Shown here piece by piece: positions 16,071-24,132 of a DNA stretch of 64,000 nt (positions are counted from its first letter, which is position 1; every line of letters starts with the position of its first letter). The notes under the pieces are model-generated. The model was given only the letters and a program-made list of their open reading frames with translations. It made no database searches and was not told the origin of the DNA. Location of the stretch: positions 1,426,001 through 1,490,000 of the forward strand of contig OY970227.1 of the NCBI GenBank assembly GCA_963714055.1, in the 5' to 3' direction. The stretch comes from JACDBE01 sp963714055 (GTDB taxonomy: Bacteria; Actinomycetota; Acidimicrobiia; Spongiisociales; UBA5794). Made by a program: the position numbers and the translations under genes.

Positions 16071-17689
16071 GCCGGCACCCTCTCGTGGACGACCTCGCCG
16101 CCGATCATCGTCAGGTCGACCCGGGCGCCGTACGGGCCCTCGGCGAAGATGTCGCGGTCGACCACCACCAGGTCGGCGAGCTTCCCCGGAGCCAGCGACC
16201 CGGTGTCGTGCTCCCGGTGGTTCACATAGGCGGACCCGAGGGTGTACGCCTCGACCGCTTCGGCCAGGGTGATCCGCTCGTCGGGGAAGAACGCCCGGTC
16301 TACCGCGTCGGGATGGATGCGCTCGACGGCGACGTGGAGGATCTCGAACGGGTCTGGTGTGGAGACATCCCAGTCCGAGCCGAGCGCCAGCCGGGCGCCG
16401 GCGTCGAGCAGGCTCCGCCACGGGTACTGGAGGGCGGCACGCTCGTCGCCGATGAAGGGGATGGTGAGATCGTCCTGGTACGCCTCGTGGTGCGCCCACA
16501 GCGGCTGGGCGTTGGCCACCGCACCCAACCGGGCGAAGCGGGAGCGGTCGTCGGGATGGACCAGCTGGAGATGGGCGAGGTGGTGGCGCCGGTCGCCGGG
16601 GCCGTTGGCCTCCACCGCCGCCTCGACCGCATCGAGCCCGAGCCGCACCGCCCCGTCGCCGAGGGCGTGGAAGTGGACCTGGAACCCGGCGGCGTCGAGC
16701 CGGGGCACCGCGGCCACCACCACCTCGGGGTCGACGAAGAGCAGCCCGAGGTTGTCGGTGGCGGCGCCGGTGGCTTCGAGGTAGGGCTCGAGCATGCGGG
16801 CGGTGAAGTTCTCGCACACGCCGTCGAGCATCATCTTCACCGTGGTGGGTCGGTACCGCCCCACCGCGCCGAGATCCCGCCAGGCGATCAGCTCGTCGAG
16901 TTGGTCGAGACCGCGGTGCCGGTCCCACCACAGGCAACCGACCACGCGAGCCTCGAGCTCGCCTCGCCCGGCGAGCGCCCGGTAGGCGGCGTCGCCGGGA
17001 CGCTCCAGCCAGGCGTCCTGCCAGGACGTGATGCCCAGGGAGAGGAGGTATCGCTGTGCCGCCAGGATCCCCTCTTCGATCTCGGCGGCGGTGAGCGGTG
17101 GCACCAATCGCTCGACGAGGTCGGCGGCGCCCTCCTGCAGGGTGCCCACCGCATTGCCCGCGTCGTCGCGCTCGATGCGGCCGTCGGGCGGGTCCGGGGT
17201 GTGGCGGTCGATGCCGGCCCGGTCCATGGCCACGCTGTTGACCCAGCCGGCATGGCCGTCGCGGTTCGAAAGGAACACCGGGCGGTCCGGCACCACGGCA
17301 TCCAGAGCGGCGGCGGTGGCGATGCCCCCGGGGAAGGCAGAGATCGCCCACCCGCTGCCCACGATCCATGGCAGGTCGCGGTTGGCTGCGGCGTAGGCCT
17401 CGACAGCAGCCAGGTATTCGTCGACCCCGGCGAGGTGCAGCAGGTCGCACTGGTTCATGGCAGGCCCGGCGAGGAACGGGTGGACGTGGGCGTCCTGGAA
17501 CCCGGGGAGGACCGACCGGCCAGCGAGGTCGACCACTTCGGCGCGGGACGAGGCCGCCGCCCGCACCTCGGCCTCGCTCCCCACCGCCGCCACCCGGTCG
17601 CCCTTGACGAGCAGCGCCTCGGCGACCGGGCTCCCCGGCTCCACCGGGTACACGGTGCCGCCGATGAACGATGTCTCTCTGGTCGTCAC
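16067..17689 (-). CDS. Amidohydrolase family protein (YtcJ-like)
   Basis: 540 residues. A metal-dependent hydrolase with the opening motif SVLPGFQDAHVHP (HxH metal ligands), a central YRPTTVKMMLDGVCENFTAR region carrying the carboxylated-Lys position, FHALGDGAVRLGLDA and HLAHLQLVHPDDRSRF for further His ligands, and LALGSDWDVSTPDPFEIL for the catalytic Asp. This arrangement matches the YtcJ/N-substituted formamide deformylase group. The substrate is unknown. The GTG at 17689 has AGGAGG 6-7 bases upstream. It leads an operon with two F420-type nitroreductase-like genes. Confidence 0.85.
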   Translation of the reverse strand: MTTRETSFIGGTVYPVEPGSPVAEALLVKGDRVAAVGSEAEVRAAASSRAEVVDLAGRSVLPGFQDAHVHPFLAGPAMNQCDLLHLAGVDEYLAAVEAYAAANRDLPWIVGSGWAISAFPGGIATAAALDAVVPDRPVFLSNRDGHAGWVNSVAMDRAGIDRHTPDPPDGRIERDDAGNAVGTLQEGAADLVERLVPPLTAAEIEEGILAAQRYLLSLGITSWQDAWLERPGDAAYRALAGRGELEARVVGCLWWDRHRGLDQLDELIAWRDLGAVGRYRPTTVKMMLDGVCENFTARMLEPYLEATGAATDNLGLLFVDPEVVVAAVPRLDAAGFQVHFHALGDGAVRLGLDAVEAAVEANGPGDRRHHLAHLQLVHPDDRSRFARLGAVANAQPLWAHHEAYQDDLTIPFIGDERAALQYPWRSLLDAGARLALGSDWDVSTPDPFEILHVAVERIHPDAVDRAFFPDERITLAEAVEAYTLGSAYVNHREHDTGSLAPGKLADLVVVDRDIFAEGPYGARVDLTMIGGEVVHERVPA

Positions 17690-17766
17690 GGGATCCTCCT
17701 GCCGGCGACCCGGCAGGGCCGAGTATGCCGCACCGGCCGAGACCCCAGTGAGGTAGCCTCGGAGGG

Positions 17767-18185
17767 ATGGAGATACCCGATTCGGTTCGCGACCTGCTCG
17801 CCACTGGTCCCCTCGGCCACATGGTCACGCTGGACTCCGACGGGACCCCCATGTCACGCTGATGTGGGCCGGCTTCGACAGGGACGACCTGGTGCTCGCC
17901 ACCTTCCCCGACCAGCACAAGCTGGAGAGCATCCGCCGCGACCCGCGCCTGGTGATCTCCTTCCAGGCGCATGAGAACCCCGGGCCCGGCCTTCATCCGT
18001 ATGCCGTGATCTCCGGGCGCGCCGAGGTCTCGGAAGGTGGAGCGCTCGAGTGGATGGACCACCTCGCCGAGTTCTACATCGGTCCCGGCCAGAAGTTCCC
18101 GATGCGGGAGGTTCCTCCCGGTTTCGTGATCAGGGTCACCGTCGACCGGATCTACGGCGTCGGCCCGTGGGGCCACGACTTCTGA
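17767..18185 (+). CDS. PPOX-class F420/FMN-dependent oxidoreductase
   Basis: About 139 residues of the pyridoxamine-phosphate-oxidase-like split barrel: MEIPDSVRDLLATGPLGHMV, TLDSDGTPHVTLMWAGFDRDDLVLAT, and KLESIRRDPRLVISFQ. This matches the actinobacterial F420-dependent PPOX group (TIGR03618-like). The frame breaks at the C run ending near 17850: one missing C would restore GTPHVTLMW. It is one of the few breaks best explained by a lost base. Divergent from the amidohydrolase operon. A REP-like element follows it. Confidence 0.8.
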
Positions 18186-18219
18186 GCACCCACCTCGGCG
18201 GGCTGTTCTCATGGCTCTT

Positions 18220-18270
18220 CGCCGAACGGCTCATCGCTGTGCGATGGGGGACCCCCAGCCCCATCGCCGA
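18220..18270. repeat. REP-like palindromic element
   Basis: GCGATGGGG at 18241-18249 pairs with CCCCATCGC at 18259-18267, preceded by TTCGCCGAA and GGCTCATCGC. This is a diverged relative of the elements at 7463-7604 and 15160-15227, again between convergent genes. Confidence 0.55.
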
Positions 18271-18325
18271 GTCTCCGCCTGACGGTGTAGCCCATAGGCG
18301 CCGCCGGCCGACCCCGCCGCCGAGG

Positions 18326-20164
18326 TCAGCCAACCGCCTCCTCGTCGTCCTCGAGCGGGGGCAGCCCGAGGGCCTGCTCGGCCGGTTCCAGGCGCTGACC
18401 ACCGGCGAGCACCGGGGCGAACAGGTCCCCGTAGCGGCGCAGCCGCGCCCACACCGTCGCCATCGTCGACATCTCGGGGCGAAAGTTGTCGAGCTCGTCC
18501 CAGAGGATCGGGGTCGACACCGGCGCCCCGGATCGGGGTCGCACCGAGTAGACCGAGGCGATGGTCTTGCCGGCGACGTTCTGGTTGTGGTCGATGAACA
18601 CCCGGGGCCCGCGGCGGGGGATGTCCCACTCCATCGTGGCGTTCTCCGGGTCGGCGCCGGCGACCATCCGACCCAGCGTCTCCACGAACCGGCGCACCCT
18701 CCGGTAGCTGTACTCGGGCTCGATGGGGACGTACATGTGGATACCGGTGGCCCCCGAGGTCTTCAGATAGCCGGCCAGCCCGAGCCGCTCCAGGAGCACG
18801 TTGACCAGCTTGGTGACGTGGACCACCTGGTCCCAGGTGGCGCCCTCCATGGGGTCGAAGTCGAACACGGCGAAGTCGGGGTTCCCGTGGTGCCCGGTGC
18901 GGCTCAACCACGGGTGCATCTCGATGCAGGCCATGTTGGCCAGCCACACCAACGATGAGGTGTCGGTGGCGGTGACGAAGTCGATCGGCTCACCCCGCTG
19001 GGTGGAGTGGATCGGGGCGGTGACGATCCACTCCGGGGTGTGCACCGGGGCCTGCTTCTCGTAGAACATGCCGCCGCCGATCCCGTCGGGGTAGCGCGAC
19101 ATCGACAGCGCCCTGCGGGCGAGGTGGGGAAGCAGGACCGGTGCGATCGATGCGTAGAACTGGATGAGGTCGCCCTTCGTGTAGCCGTCGTCGGGGAAGA
19201 ACACCTTGTCCGGGTTGGTGATGCGGACGACCCGGTCGAGGCCGGACGTCACCCATGCCTCGCCGTCCTGGACGATCTCCACCGGGTCGGGGAAGGCGAT
19301 CTCGGCGCCAGCCACCGGCCGGCCCGACCCGGAGGGCCGGTGGCGGCCCTGGCTCTCGCCGAGCCGGAGGTCGGCGAGGATGGCGTCGTGGCTCGACTCC
19401 TCGCGGGCCTCCGAGATCACGATCATCGACAGCCCGGCCTCCACGGCCGCCTCGGCCAGCGGCGCCGAGCGCAGCGAACCGGAGCCGTAGGGGACATGTC
19501 GGATCTCGCCGCTGGCCCCGAACTCGTTGTCGGTGAACTGGGTGTGCAGCGGGTCGAGCGCCCACCCGGGGAACTCGCTACGCAGGAACGTGATCACCGA
19601 GGCGAACGCCTCCTTGGTGGTGAGCGCCCCGCCCGACTTGGCGTGGACGTGCGCCCAGTCGATGACCGGCCGGACGAAGCTGAAACGCCCGGCGATGAGG
19701 GCGATGTCACCCAGCGACCCGAACGCCCGGTCACTGCCCGACGTCTCCAGGCCGAGGGCGACGCCGAGGTTTCGCACCTTGGGCTCGATCCGGGAGATGC
19801 CCTCGTCGACCAGCTCGTGGAGCTGGTCCGGGGTGCGGTCCTTCACGTACCCGGTGTGGGCCACGATCGAGTGCGCCCCGAGCGCCCGGCCGAGCTTGAG
19901 GGTGTGCTCCAACGCCGCCAGGGTCTTGGCACGCTTCTCGTCCTCGTCGACGGTGAGCACGGCGAAGTACGGGGCATGCACCGACACCGCCATCCCCCGG
20001 TCCGCCGCAGCCTTGGCGAACCGGGCGCACCGCTTCTCGTTCCACGGGAACCCGTGGACGAACGGCAACTCGACGGCGTCGTGGCCCCGCTCGACCAGTG
20101 AGTCGAGCCACTCGCCGTCCTCCATGTCGTCCGGGGGCATCCGGGAGATCCCGAACCGCAGCAT
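18326..20164 (-). CDS. EndoIV-like TIM barrel fused to LigD polymerase domain
   Basis: 612 residues in two parts. Residues about 1-265 are an AP-endonuclease-2 TIM barrel with the endonuclease IV metal-ligand pattern: His in SVHAPYF and SIVAHTGYV, Glu in ALGLETSG, Asp and His in VIDWAHVHA, His in DPLHTQF, His in IRHVPYG, and Glu in MIVISEAR. Residues about 300-600 are a LigD-type primase-polymerase: DKVFFPDDGYTKGDLIQFY, FAVFDFDPMEGATW with the DxD metal pair, TSGATGIHMYVPI, and SVRPRSGAPVSTPILWDEL. No ligase or 3'-phosphoesterase domain is present, and no Ku gene is in the window. It suggests one protein that nicks at abasic sites and fills in the gap. ATG at 20164. Confidence 0.85.
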   Translation of the reverse strand: MLRFGISRMPPDDMEDGEWLDSLVERGHDAVELPFVHGFPWNEKRCARFAKAAADRGMAVSVHAPYFAVLTVDEDEKRAKTLAALEHTLKLGRALGAHSIVAHTGYVKDRTPDQLHELVDEGISRIEPKVRNLGVALGLETSGSDRAFGSLGDIALIAGRFSFVRPVIDWAHVHAKSGGALTTKEAFASVITFLRSEFPGWALDPLHTQFTDNEFGASGEIRHVPYGSGSLRSAPLAEAAVEAGLSMIVISEAREESSHDAILADLRLGESQGRHRPSGSGRPVAGAEIAFPDPVEIVQDGEAWVTSGLDRVVRITNPDKVFFPDDGYTKGDLIQFYASIAPVLLPHLARRALSMSRYPDGIGGGMFYEKQAPVHTPEWIVTAPIHSTQRGEPIDFVTATDTSSLVWLANMACIEMHPWLSRTGHHGNPDFAVFDFDPMEGATWDQVVHVTKLVNVLLERLGLAGYLKTSGATGIHMYVPIEPEYSYRRVRRFVETLGRMVAGADPENATMEWDIPRRGPRVFIDHNQNVAGKTIASVYSVRPRSGAPVSTPILWDELDNFRPEMSTMATVWARLRRYGDLFAPVLAGGQRLEPAEQALGLPPLEDDEEAVG

Positions 20165-20285
20165 GGCGCCATTCCAGCAGCGGAGACCGCGTCGGGTGCC
20201 GGCACGGCGCCGCAGGCCACCGGCGCTATGTTGCCGCTACGAGAGCCCACCGGCCGAGCCCGGACCGGACGGAAGGAGACGGCAC

Positions 20286-20825
20286 ATGGGCGTGGGGACC
20301 CTCCGTTGCGTCGTGATCAACGTCACCGACCTGCCGCTCGCCTACCGGTTCTGGGGCGCGGTGACCGGCCTCGAGGTGATCGGCTCCGAGTCCGGGTGGC
20401 ACGACTGGCTCGGCTACCTGGGGACCAGGGACCCGTGGAAGCACGAGATCATCCTGCAACGCGTCGACACGTCACCGCTGGGGATCCAGGCACCGGACCC
20501 GGACAAGCCCAACCAGGTCCACATCGACATCACCCCGAACCACGGCGTCGACCGCGCCATCGAGGCGATCCTGGAACTCGGAGGCACGGTCAAGAAGCCA
20601 CCCAGCCTCTATCCGCGGCCAGGATCCCATGGCGACGAGCGACCGCTGATCGACTGGGCGGTCATGCAGGACCCCTTCGGCAACGAGTTCTGCCTCGTCG
20701 ACGATTTGACGCCGGAGCAGTCGCTCGCCGCGGTGAATGCGGTCGGCGCCACCACCGACCAAGAATGGCGGGCCGCCGCCGGGGTGACCGGGGCAAGCTT
20801 CCCCGCGCCGCCGAAACCCGGCTGA
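20286..20825 (+). CDS. VOC-family (glyoxalase/bleomycin-resistance-like) protein
   Basis: 179 residues. It has the paired beta-alpha-beta-beta-beta units of the vicinal oxygen chelate fold: TLRCVVINVTDLPLAYRFWGAVTGLEVI opens the first and QVHIDITPNHGVDRAIEAILELGGTVKKPPS the second, ending AVMQDPFGNEFCLVDD. His in VHIDI and Glu in NEFCLV are at metal-ligand positions of the family. The substrate is unknown. The ATG at 20286 has a strong GAAGGAGA. A TATGTT sequence at 20227-20232 may be its -10 box, but no matching -35 was seen. Confidence 0.8.
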   Translation: MGVGTLRCVVINVTDLPLAYRFWGAVTGLEVIGSESGWHDWLGYLGTRDPWKHEIILQRVDTSPLGIQAPDPDKPNQVHIDITPNHGVDRAIEAILELGGTVKKPPSLYPRPGSHGDERPLIDWAVMQDPFGNEFCLVDDLTPEQSLAAVNAVGATTDQEWRAAAGVTGASFPAPPKPG

Positions 20826-20872
20826 CGGACGAGTCGGTTGGCGAAAAAACGGCCTGCACCGACTGCTCGTTG

Positions 20873-20888
20873 GTGTAGTATGCTACAT
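20873..20888. promoter_or_regulatory. Operator A of the proposed GntR regulon
   Basis: GTGTAGTATGCTACAT, differing at two positions from the perfect 16-bp palindrome ATGTAGCATGCTACAT. It lies 25 bp before the AhpD-like gene, whose downstream partner is a GntR regulator. It matches the reverse of site B (27602-27617) at 15 of 16 positions. Autoregulation is inferred. Confidence 0.65.
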
Positions 20889-20913
20889 ACCAGGTAGCGA
20901 GAGGAGGTCGCCG

Positions 20914-21584
20914 ATGCCCGTGAAACCGGATTCGCCCAAGCCGATCACCCGAGAGGTCGTGTCCGCCGGCGACGCCGAGGCCTTCATCCCCTACCCGGAC
21001 GTCGGCGAGAACCTCGAGCACGTACCCATCAACGTGCGGCCCGACCTCTACTACTACATCTCGCGGATGGGGTTCCTCCCCCACACGCTGCGGCTGTACC
21101 TGCACACCCCGTGGGCGGCGGAGTACCTCTTCAAGCTGAACAACGCAGTGATGCGGGACGAGCGCGGCTCGTTGACCGAGCACTTCAAGTACCGCTTGTC
21201 GTTCGTCGCCAGCCGCGACAACGAGTGCACGTACTGCACCGCCCACATCGGCAACATCCTCGAGAAGCGCTGGCAGTACGACGGCGCCGGGATGGAGCAG
21301 GTGCTCCGGTTGGAGGACGCCGCCGACGAGCGGGAGGCGGTGGCCTTCGAGTTCGTCCACCAGGCGACACTGGACCCGGTGGGGGTCAGCGACGACCTGC
21401 GAGCCCGGCTCGCCGCCCACTACACGCCGCAGGAGGTGATGGAGATCGTCCTCGTGGTCGGCTTCTGGAAGATGTACAACACCATGCACAGCGCGATGGC
21501 CGCCCCGTTGGAGGACCCTGTGCTCGACTACCGCGAATTGGTCAACGTCGCTCCCGATGGCCGGGCAGGGGCGGTGCCGCATGA
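20914..21584 (+). CDS. AhpD-like carboxymuconolactone decarboxylase family protein
   Basis: About 220 residues, helical. The active-site pattern FVASRDNECTYCTAHIGNIL contains CxxC plus a following His, as in AhpD-type peroxidase-related enzymes rather than true carboxymuconolactone decarboxylases. A second helix set includes YTPQEVMEIVLVVGFWKMYNTM. The start has a strong GAGGAGG. The reading frame probably shifts near 21559, after VNVAPDG, so the stop would be the TGA at 21582 overlapping the GntR start. It is the first gene of an operon with GntR and a thioredoxin, behind operator A. It may be a thiol-dependent reductase or peroxidase using that thioredoxin. Confidence 0.75.
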
Positions 21585-22246
21585 CCAGCGGCATCCGCAT
21601 CCCTCGACCCCCCCGGCACCCTCGCCCGACAGGCGTACACAGCCATCCGGCGGGCCATCCAGGACCGCCACCTCGTCAGGGGCGAGCTCTACTCCGAGGG
21701 CGAGCTGGCCGAGTCGCTGGGGATCTCCCGCACCCCGGTGCGGGAGTCGCTGATCGAGCTGTCCCGGGAGGGGCTGGTCGAGATCGTTCGCCAGCGCGGG
21801 TTCCGGCTGCGTGAGCTCGGGTCGATCGAGCAGCAGGAGGTGTTCGAGCTGCGCCGGGTGCTGGAGACGTTCGTGGTCCGGCAGGCTCGCCGAGCTCGGC
21901 GACCCCGACCACGTCACGCGCGCTGCGGGCGGTGCTCGCCCGCCAGGCCACCCATCTCGACGATCCCAACGCCTTCCTGGCGGTCGACGAGGAGTTCCAC
22001 CTGATGATGCCGGCGCTCGCCGGGTTGGAACGGACCCGGGAGATGCTGGCGATCCTGCGCGGGGCGATGTGGCTGATCGGCAGCACCGCCCTGGTGGTGC
22101 CCGAGCGGCTTCCCCACATCCTCGAGGAGCACACCGCGGTGGTCGACGGCATCGAGAGCGGCGACCCGGACGCAGCCGAGTCGGCGATCCGCTTCCACAT
22201 CGCCACGACATCGACCGCCGTCGAGGAGGCGGCGGTCGTCAGCTGA
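21581..22246 (+). CDS. GntR-family regulator, FCD (FadR-like) subgroup
   Basis: About 220 residues. The winged helix reads TLARQAYTAIRRAIQDRHLVRGELYSEGELAESLGISRTPVRESLIELSREGLVEIVRQRGFRL. The FCD ligand domain follows (VFELRRVLETFVVR, HLDDPNAFLAVDEEFHLMMPALAG, LPHILEEHTAVVDGI, AAESAIRFHIATT). The Asp and His residues of FCD proteins that bind a metal and a small acid are retained. Three single-base insertions are resolved: in the C run at 21608-21614, an extra G near 21889, and an extra base near 21917. It probably binds the 16-bp palindromes at 20873, 27602 and 32002. Confidence 0.82.
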
Positions 22247-22259
22247 TCGCGGGGCGGGG

Positions 22260-22586
22260 ATGGCCCTACCCGACTGGTCGCCCGACGAGCTCGACCGGGC
22301 GATCGCCGGGCACGACACGGTGCTGGTCGACCTCCACGCCGCCTGGTGCCCGCAGTGCGGCCCGCAGCAACGGGTGCTGGAGCGCCTCGCCCCCGAGCTG
22401 GCCGGCCGGGTGGAGCTCGGCAGCGTCGATGTCGGCGAGCACGTCGTCGTCGCCGACCGCTACCAGGTGCAGACGCTGCCCGCTCTCCTGCTCTTCCGCA
22501 ACGGCGACCTCGTCGAACGCCTCGTCGGCTTCACCGGGGCGCCGCTGGTCCGCACCGCCGTGGCCGGCGTCCTCGCCAGAGACTGA
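22260..22586 (+). CDS. Thioredoxin-family protein with CPQC active site
   Basis: 108 residues. The thioredoxin fold shows VLVDLHAAWCPQCGPQQRVLERLAPEL and the cis-Pro loop VQTLPALLLFRNGDLVERLVGF. The active site is CPQC in place of CGPC, which would change the redox potential. Thirteen bases separate it from the GntR gene, so it probably belongs to the same operon. With an AhpD-like CxxC protein two genes upstream, it may be its reductant; that is inference. ATG at 22260. Confidence 0.85.
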   Translation: MALPDWSPDELDRAIAGHDTVLVDLHAAWCPQCGPQQRVLERLAPELAGRVELGSVDVGEHVVVADRYQVQTLPALLLFRNGDLVERLVGFTGAPLVRTAVAGVLARD

Positions 22587-22610
22587 GCCCCGTGGGAACC
22601 ATGCCGGATC

Positions 22611-22675
22611 AACCCGCCGAACCTGAGGTTCCTGCGTACCGCTCCGATACGTCAGAACCTCAGGTTCGGCGGGTT
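22611..22675. terminator. Long hairpin between convergent thioredoxin and livF genes
   Basis: Arms at 22611-22631 and 22655-22675 are perfectly complementary over 21 bp with a 23-base loop. Each arm itself contains the palindrome GAACCTGAGGTTC or its complement. On the minus strand the stem includes the last codons and the stop of livF. It probably terminates both transcripts. Confidence 0.75.
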
Positions 22676-23386
22676 GTCGTGCCCAGGTAGGCGCCGACCA
22701 GTCTGGGGTCGTCGCGGAGCTGGTCGGGCGCCGCATGGAGCACGACCTCGCCCAGGTTGAGCACCACGGCGTCGTCGGCGAGGTCGAGCGCCCTGCCCAC
22801 CTGCTGCTCGACCAGGACCATGGCGATGCCGGCCGCCTTGAGCTGCCGCAGCTGGGCGTACACGTCCTCGACCGCCAGGGGGGCCAGCCCGAGCGACGGC
22901 TCGTCGAGCAGCAGGATCCTCGGCTCGCCCATGAGGGCACGGCCGATGGCGAGCATCTGCTGCTGCCCTCCGGAGAGCTCCCCGCCGCCGGAGTCGATGC
23001 GCTCGGCGAGGACGGGGAAGACCGCCAGTACCCGCTCGAGGGCGCGGTCCCGCTCGGCGGCGGGCCGGAGGAACCCGCCAAGCACGCAGGTTCTCCCGGA
23101 CGGTGACGTTCTCGAAGATGCGGCGGCCCTCGGGGACGAGGGCGATGCCGCTCCGCGCCCGGCGGTCCGCCGGCATCCGGGTCAGGTCGACCCCGTCCCA
23201 GGTCACCCGGCCCCGGTGCGGCCTGACCAGCCCGGCGACGGCGCCGAGCAGGCTCGACTTGCCGGCGCCGTTGCGGCCGAGCACGGCCAGCACACGGCCC
23301 GGCTCCACCGCCAGGTCGACCCCGTTGAGGGCGCGCACCCGGCCGTAGCGGACGTGGAGCCCTTCGACGGTGAGCGTCCCGGTCAC
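22660..23386 (-). CDS. livF: Branched-chain-type ABC transporter ATPase LivF
   Basis: About 240 residues. It has Walker A LGRNGAGKSS, the LivF-typical ALVPEGRRIFENVTVRENL, ABC signature LSGGQQQM, Walker B ILLLDEPSLGLAP, and MVLVEQQVGRALDLADDAVVLNLGEVV. One insertion near 23085 separates the frames (ENL-VLGGFLRP is restored). The GTG start at 23386 overlaps the livG stop by 4 bp. It is one of two ATPases of the LivKHMGF importer encoded on this strand. Confidence 0.88.
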
Positions 23387-24132
23387 GGCGCCGCCTCCGT
23401 CTGGCCGAGCGCCGGTCGACGGGACGATGGGGCCGATGTAGGCGGCCCGCACCCGGGGGTCGTCGATGACCTCGTCCGGCGGTCCCGACGGCGAGCACCC
23501 GGCCGAAGTCGAGCACGACCACCCGGTCGGCCACGCCCAGCACCAGGTCCAGGTTGTGGTCGACCACCACCACGGTGGTGCCCCGATCGCGGATGGCCCG
23601 CACCAGGTCGGCCAGCTCGGTCCGCTCCTCGAGGTTCATCCCCACCGACGGCTCGTCGAGCAGCACGACGGCCGGGGCGGCGGCCAGCGCCCGCGCCACC
23701 TCGAGCCTCCGCTGCTCGGCCAGGGTCAGCGAGCCGGGCAGGTCCTCCCGTCTCCCCTCGAGGCCGACCAGGGCGAGAAGCTCGTTGACACCGGGAGGCG
23801 GCGCCGCCGGGCGGCCGCGCCGGCCCAGCCGGACCACCTCCTCGACGGTGAGGTGGCCGAACATGCGCACCGACTGGAAGGTGCGGGCAACCCCGGCCCG
23901 CACCCGGGCCTCGGGACGCAGCCCGGTGAGCTCCTCGCCGCCGAGCCGGATCGAGCCCTGCTGGCAGCGGTGGCGCCCGGCGACCACGTCGATGAGGGTC
24001 GACTTGCCCGCCCCGTTGGCGCCGACGAGGGCGAGGATCTCCCCGGCGTCCACCGAGAAGGTGACGTCGTCGAGCGCCTGGACCCCGCCGAAGCGGTGCG
24101 ACACCTCCGTCGATCTCGAGCAGCGGCGCCAC
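23383..24132 (-). CDS. livG: Branched-chain-type ABC transporter ATPase LivG
   Basis: About 248 residues: VSHRFGGVQALDDVTFSV, Walker A ANGAGKST, GVARTFQSVRMFGHLTVEEVV, signature LTLAEQRRLEVARAL, Walker B VVLLDEPSVGMN, and VVVVDHNLDLVLGVADRVVVLDFGRVLAVG. Frame breaks occur near 24110, 23484 and 23430, each consistent with an extra base. GTG at 24132 is the likely start (VAPLLEIDG). No stop for the upstream livM is visible, so a fused LivM-LivG protein is also possible. Confidence 0.83.
   Translation of the reverse strand: MAPLLEIDGGVAPLRRGPGARRRHLLGGRRGDPRPRRRQRGGQVDPHRRGRRAPPLPAGLDPARRRGAHRAASRGPGAGRGCPHLPVGAHVRPPHRRGGGPAGPARPPGGAASRCQRASRPGRPRGETGGPARLADPGRAAEARGGAGAGRRPGRRAARRAVGGDEPRGADRAGRPGAGHPRSGHHRGGGRPQPGPGAGRGRPGGRARLRPGARRRDRRTRSSTTPGCGPPTSAPSSRRPALGQTEAAP

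Noticed and set aside
16085..17974. A 629-codon open frame opposite the amidohydrolase
   Set aside because: Same reason: the minus strand carries HxH and other metal ligands in order, the plus frame does not resemble any protein.
22611..22675. IS or MITE terminal repeats
   Set aside because: The 21-bp arms enclose only 23 bases, and no target duplication or transposase was seen; a terminator role fits better.
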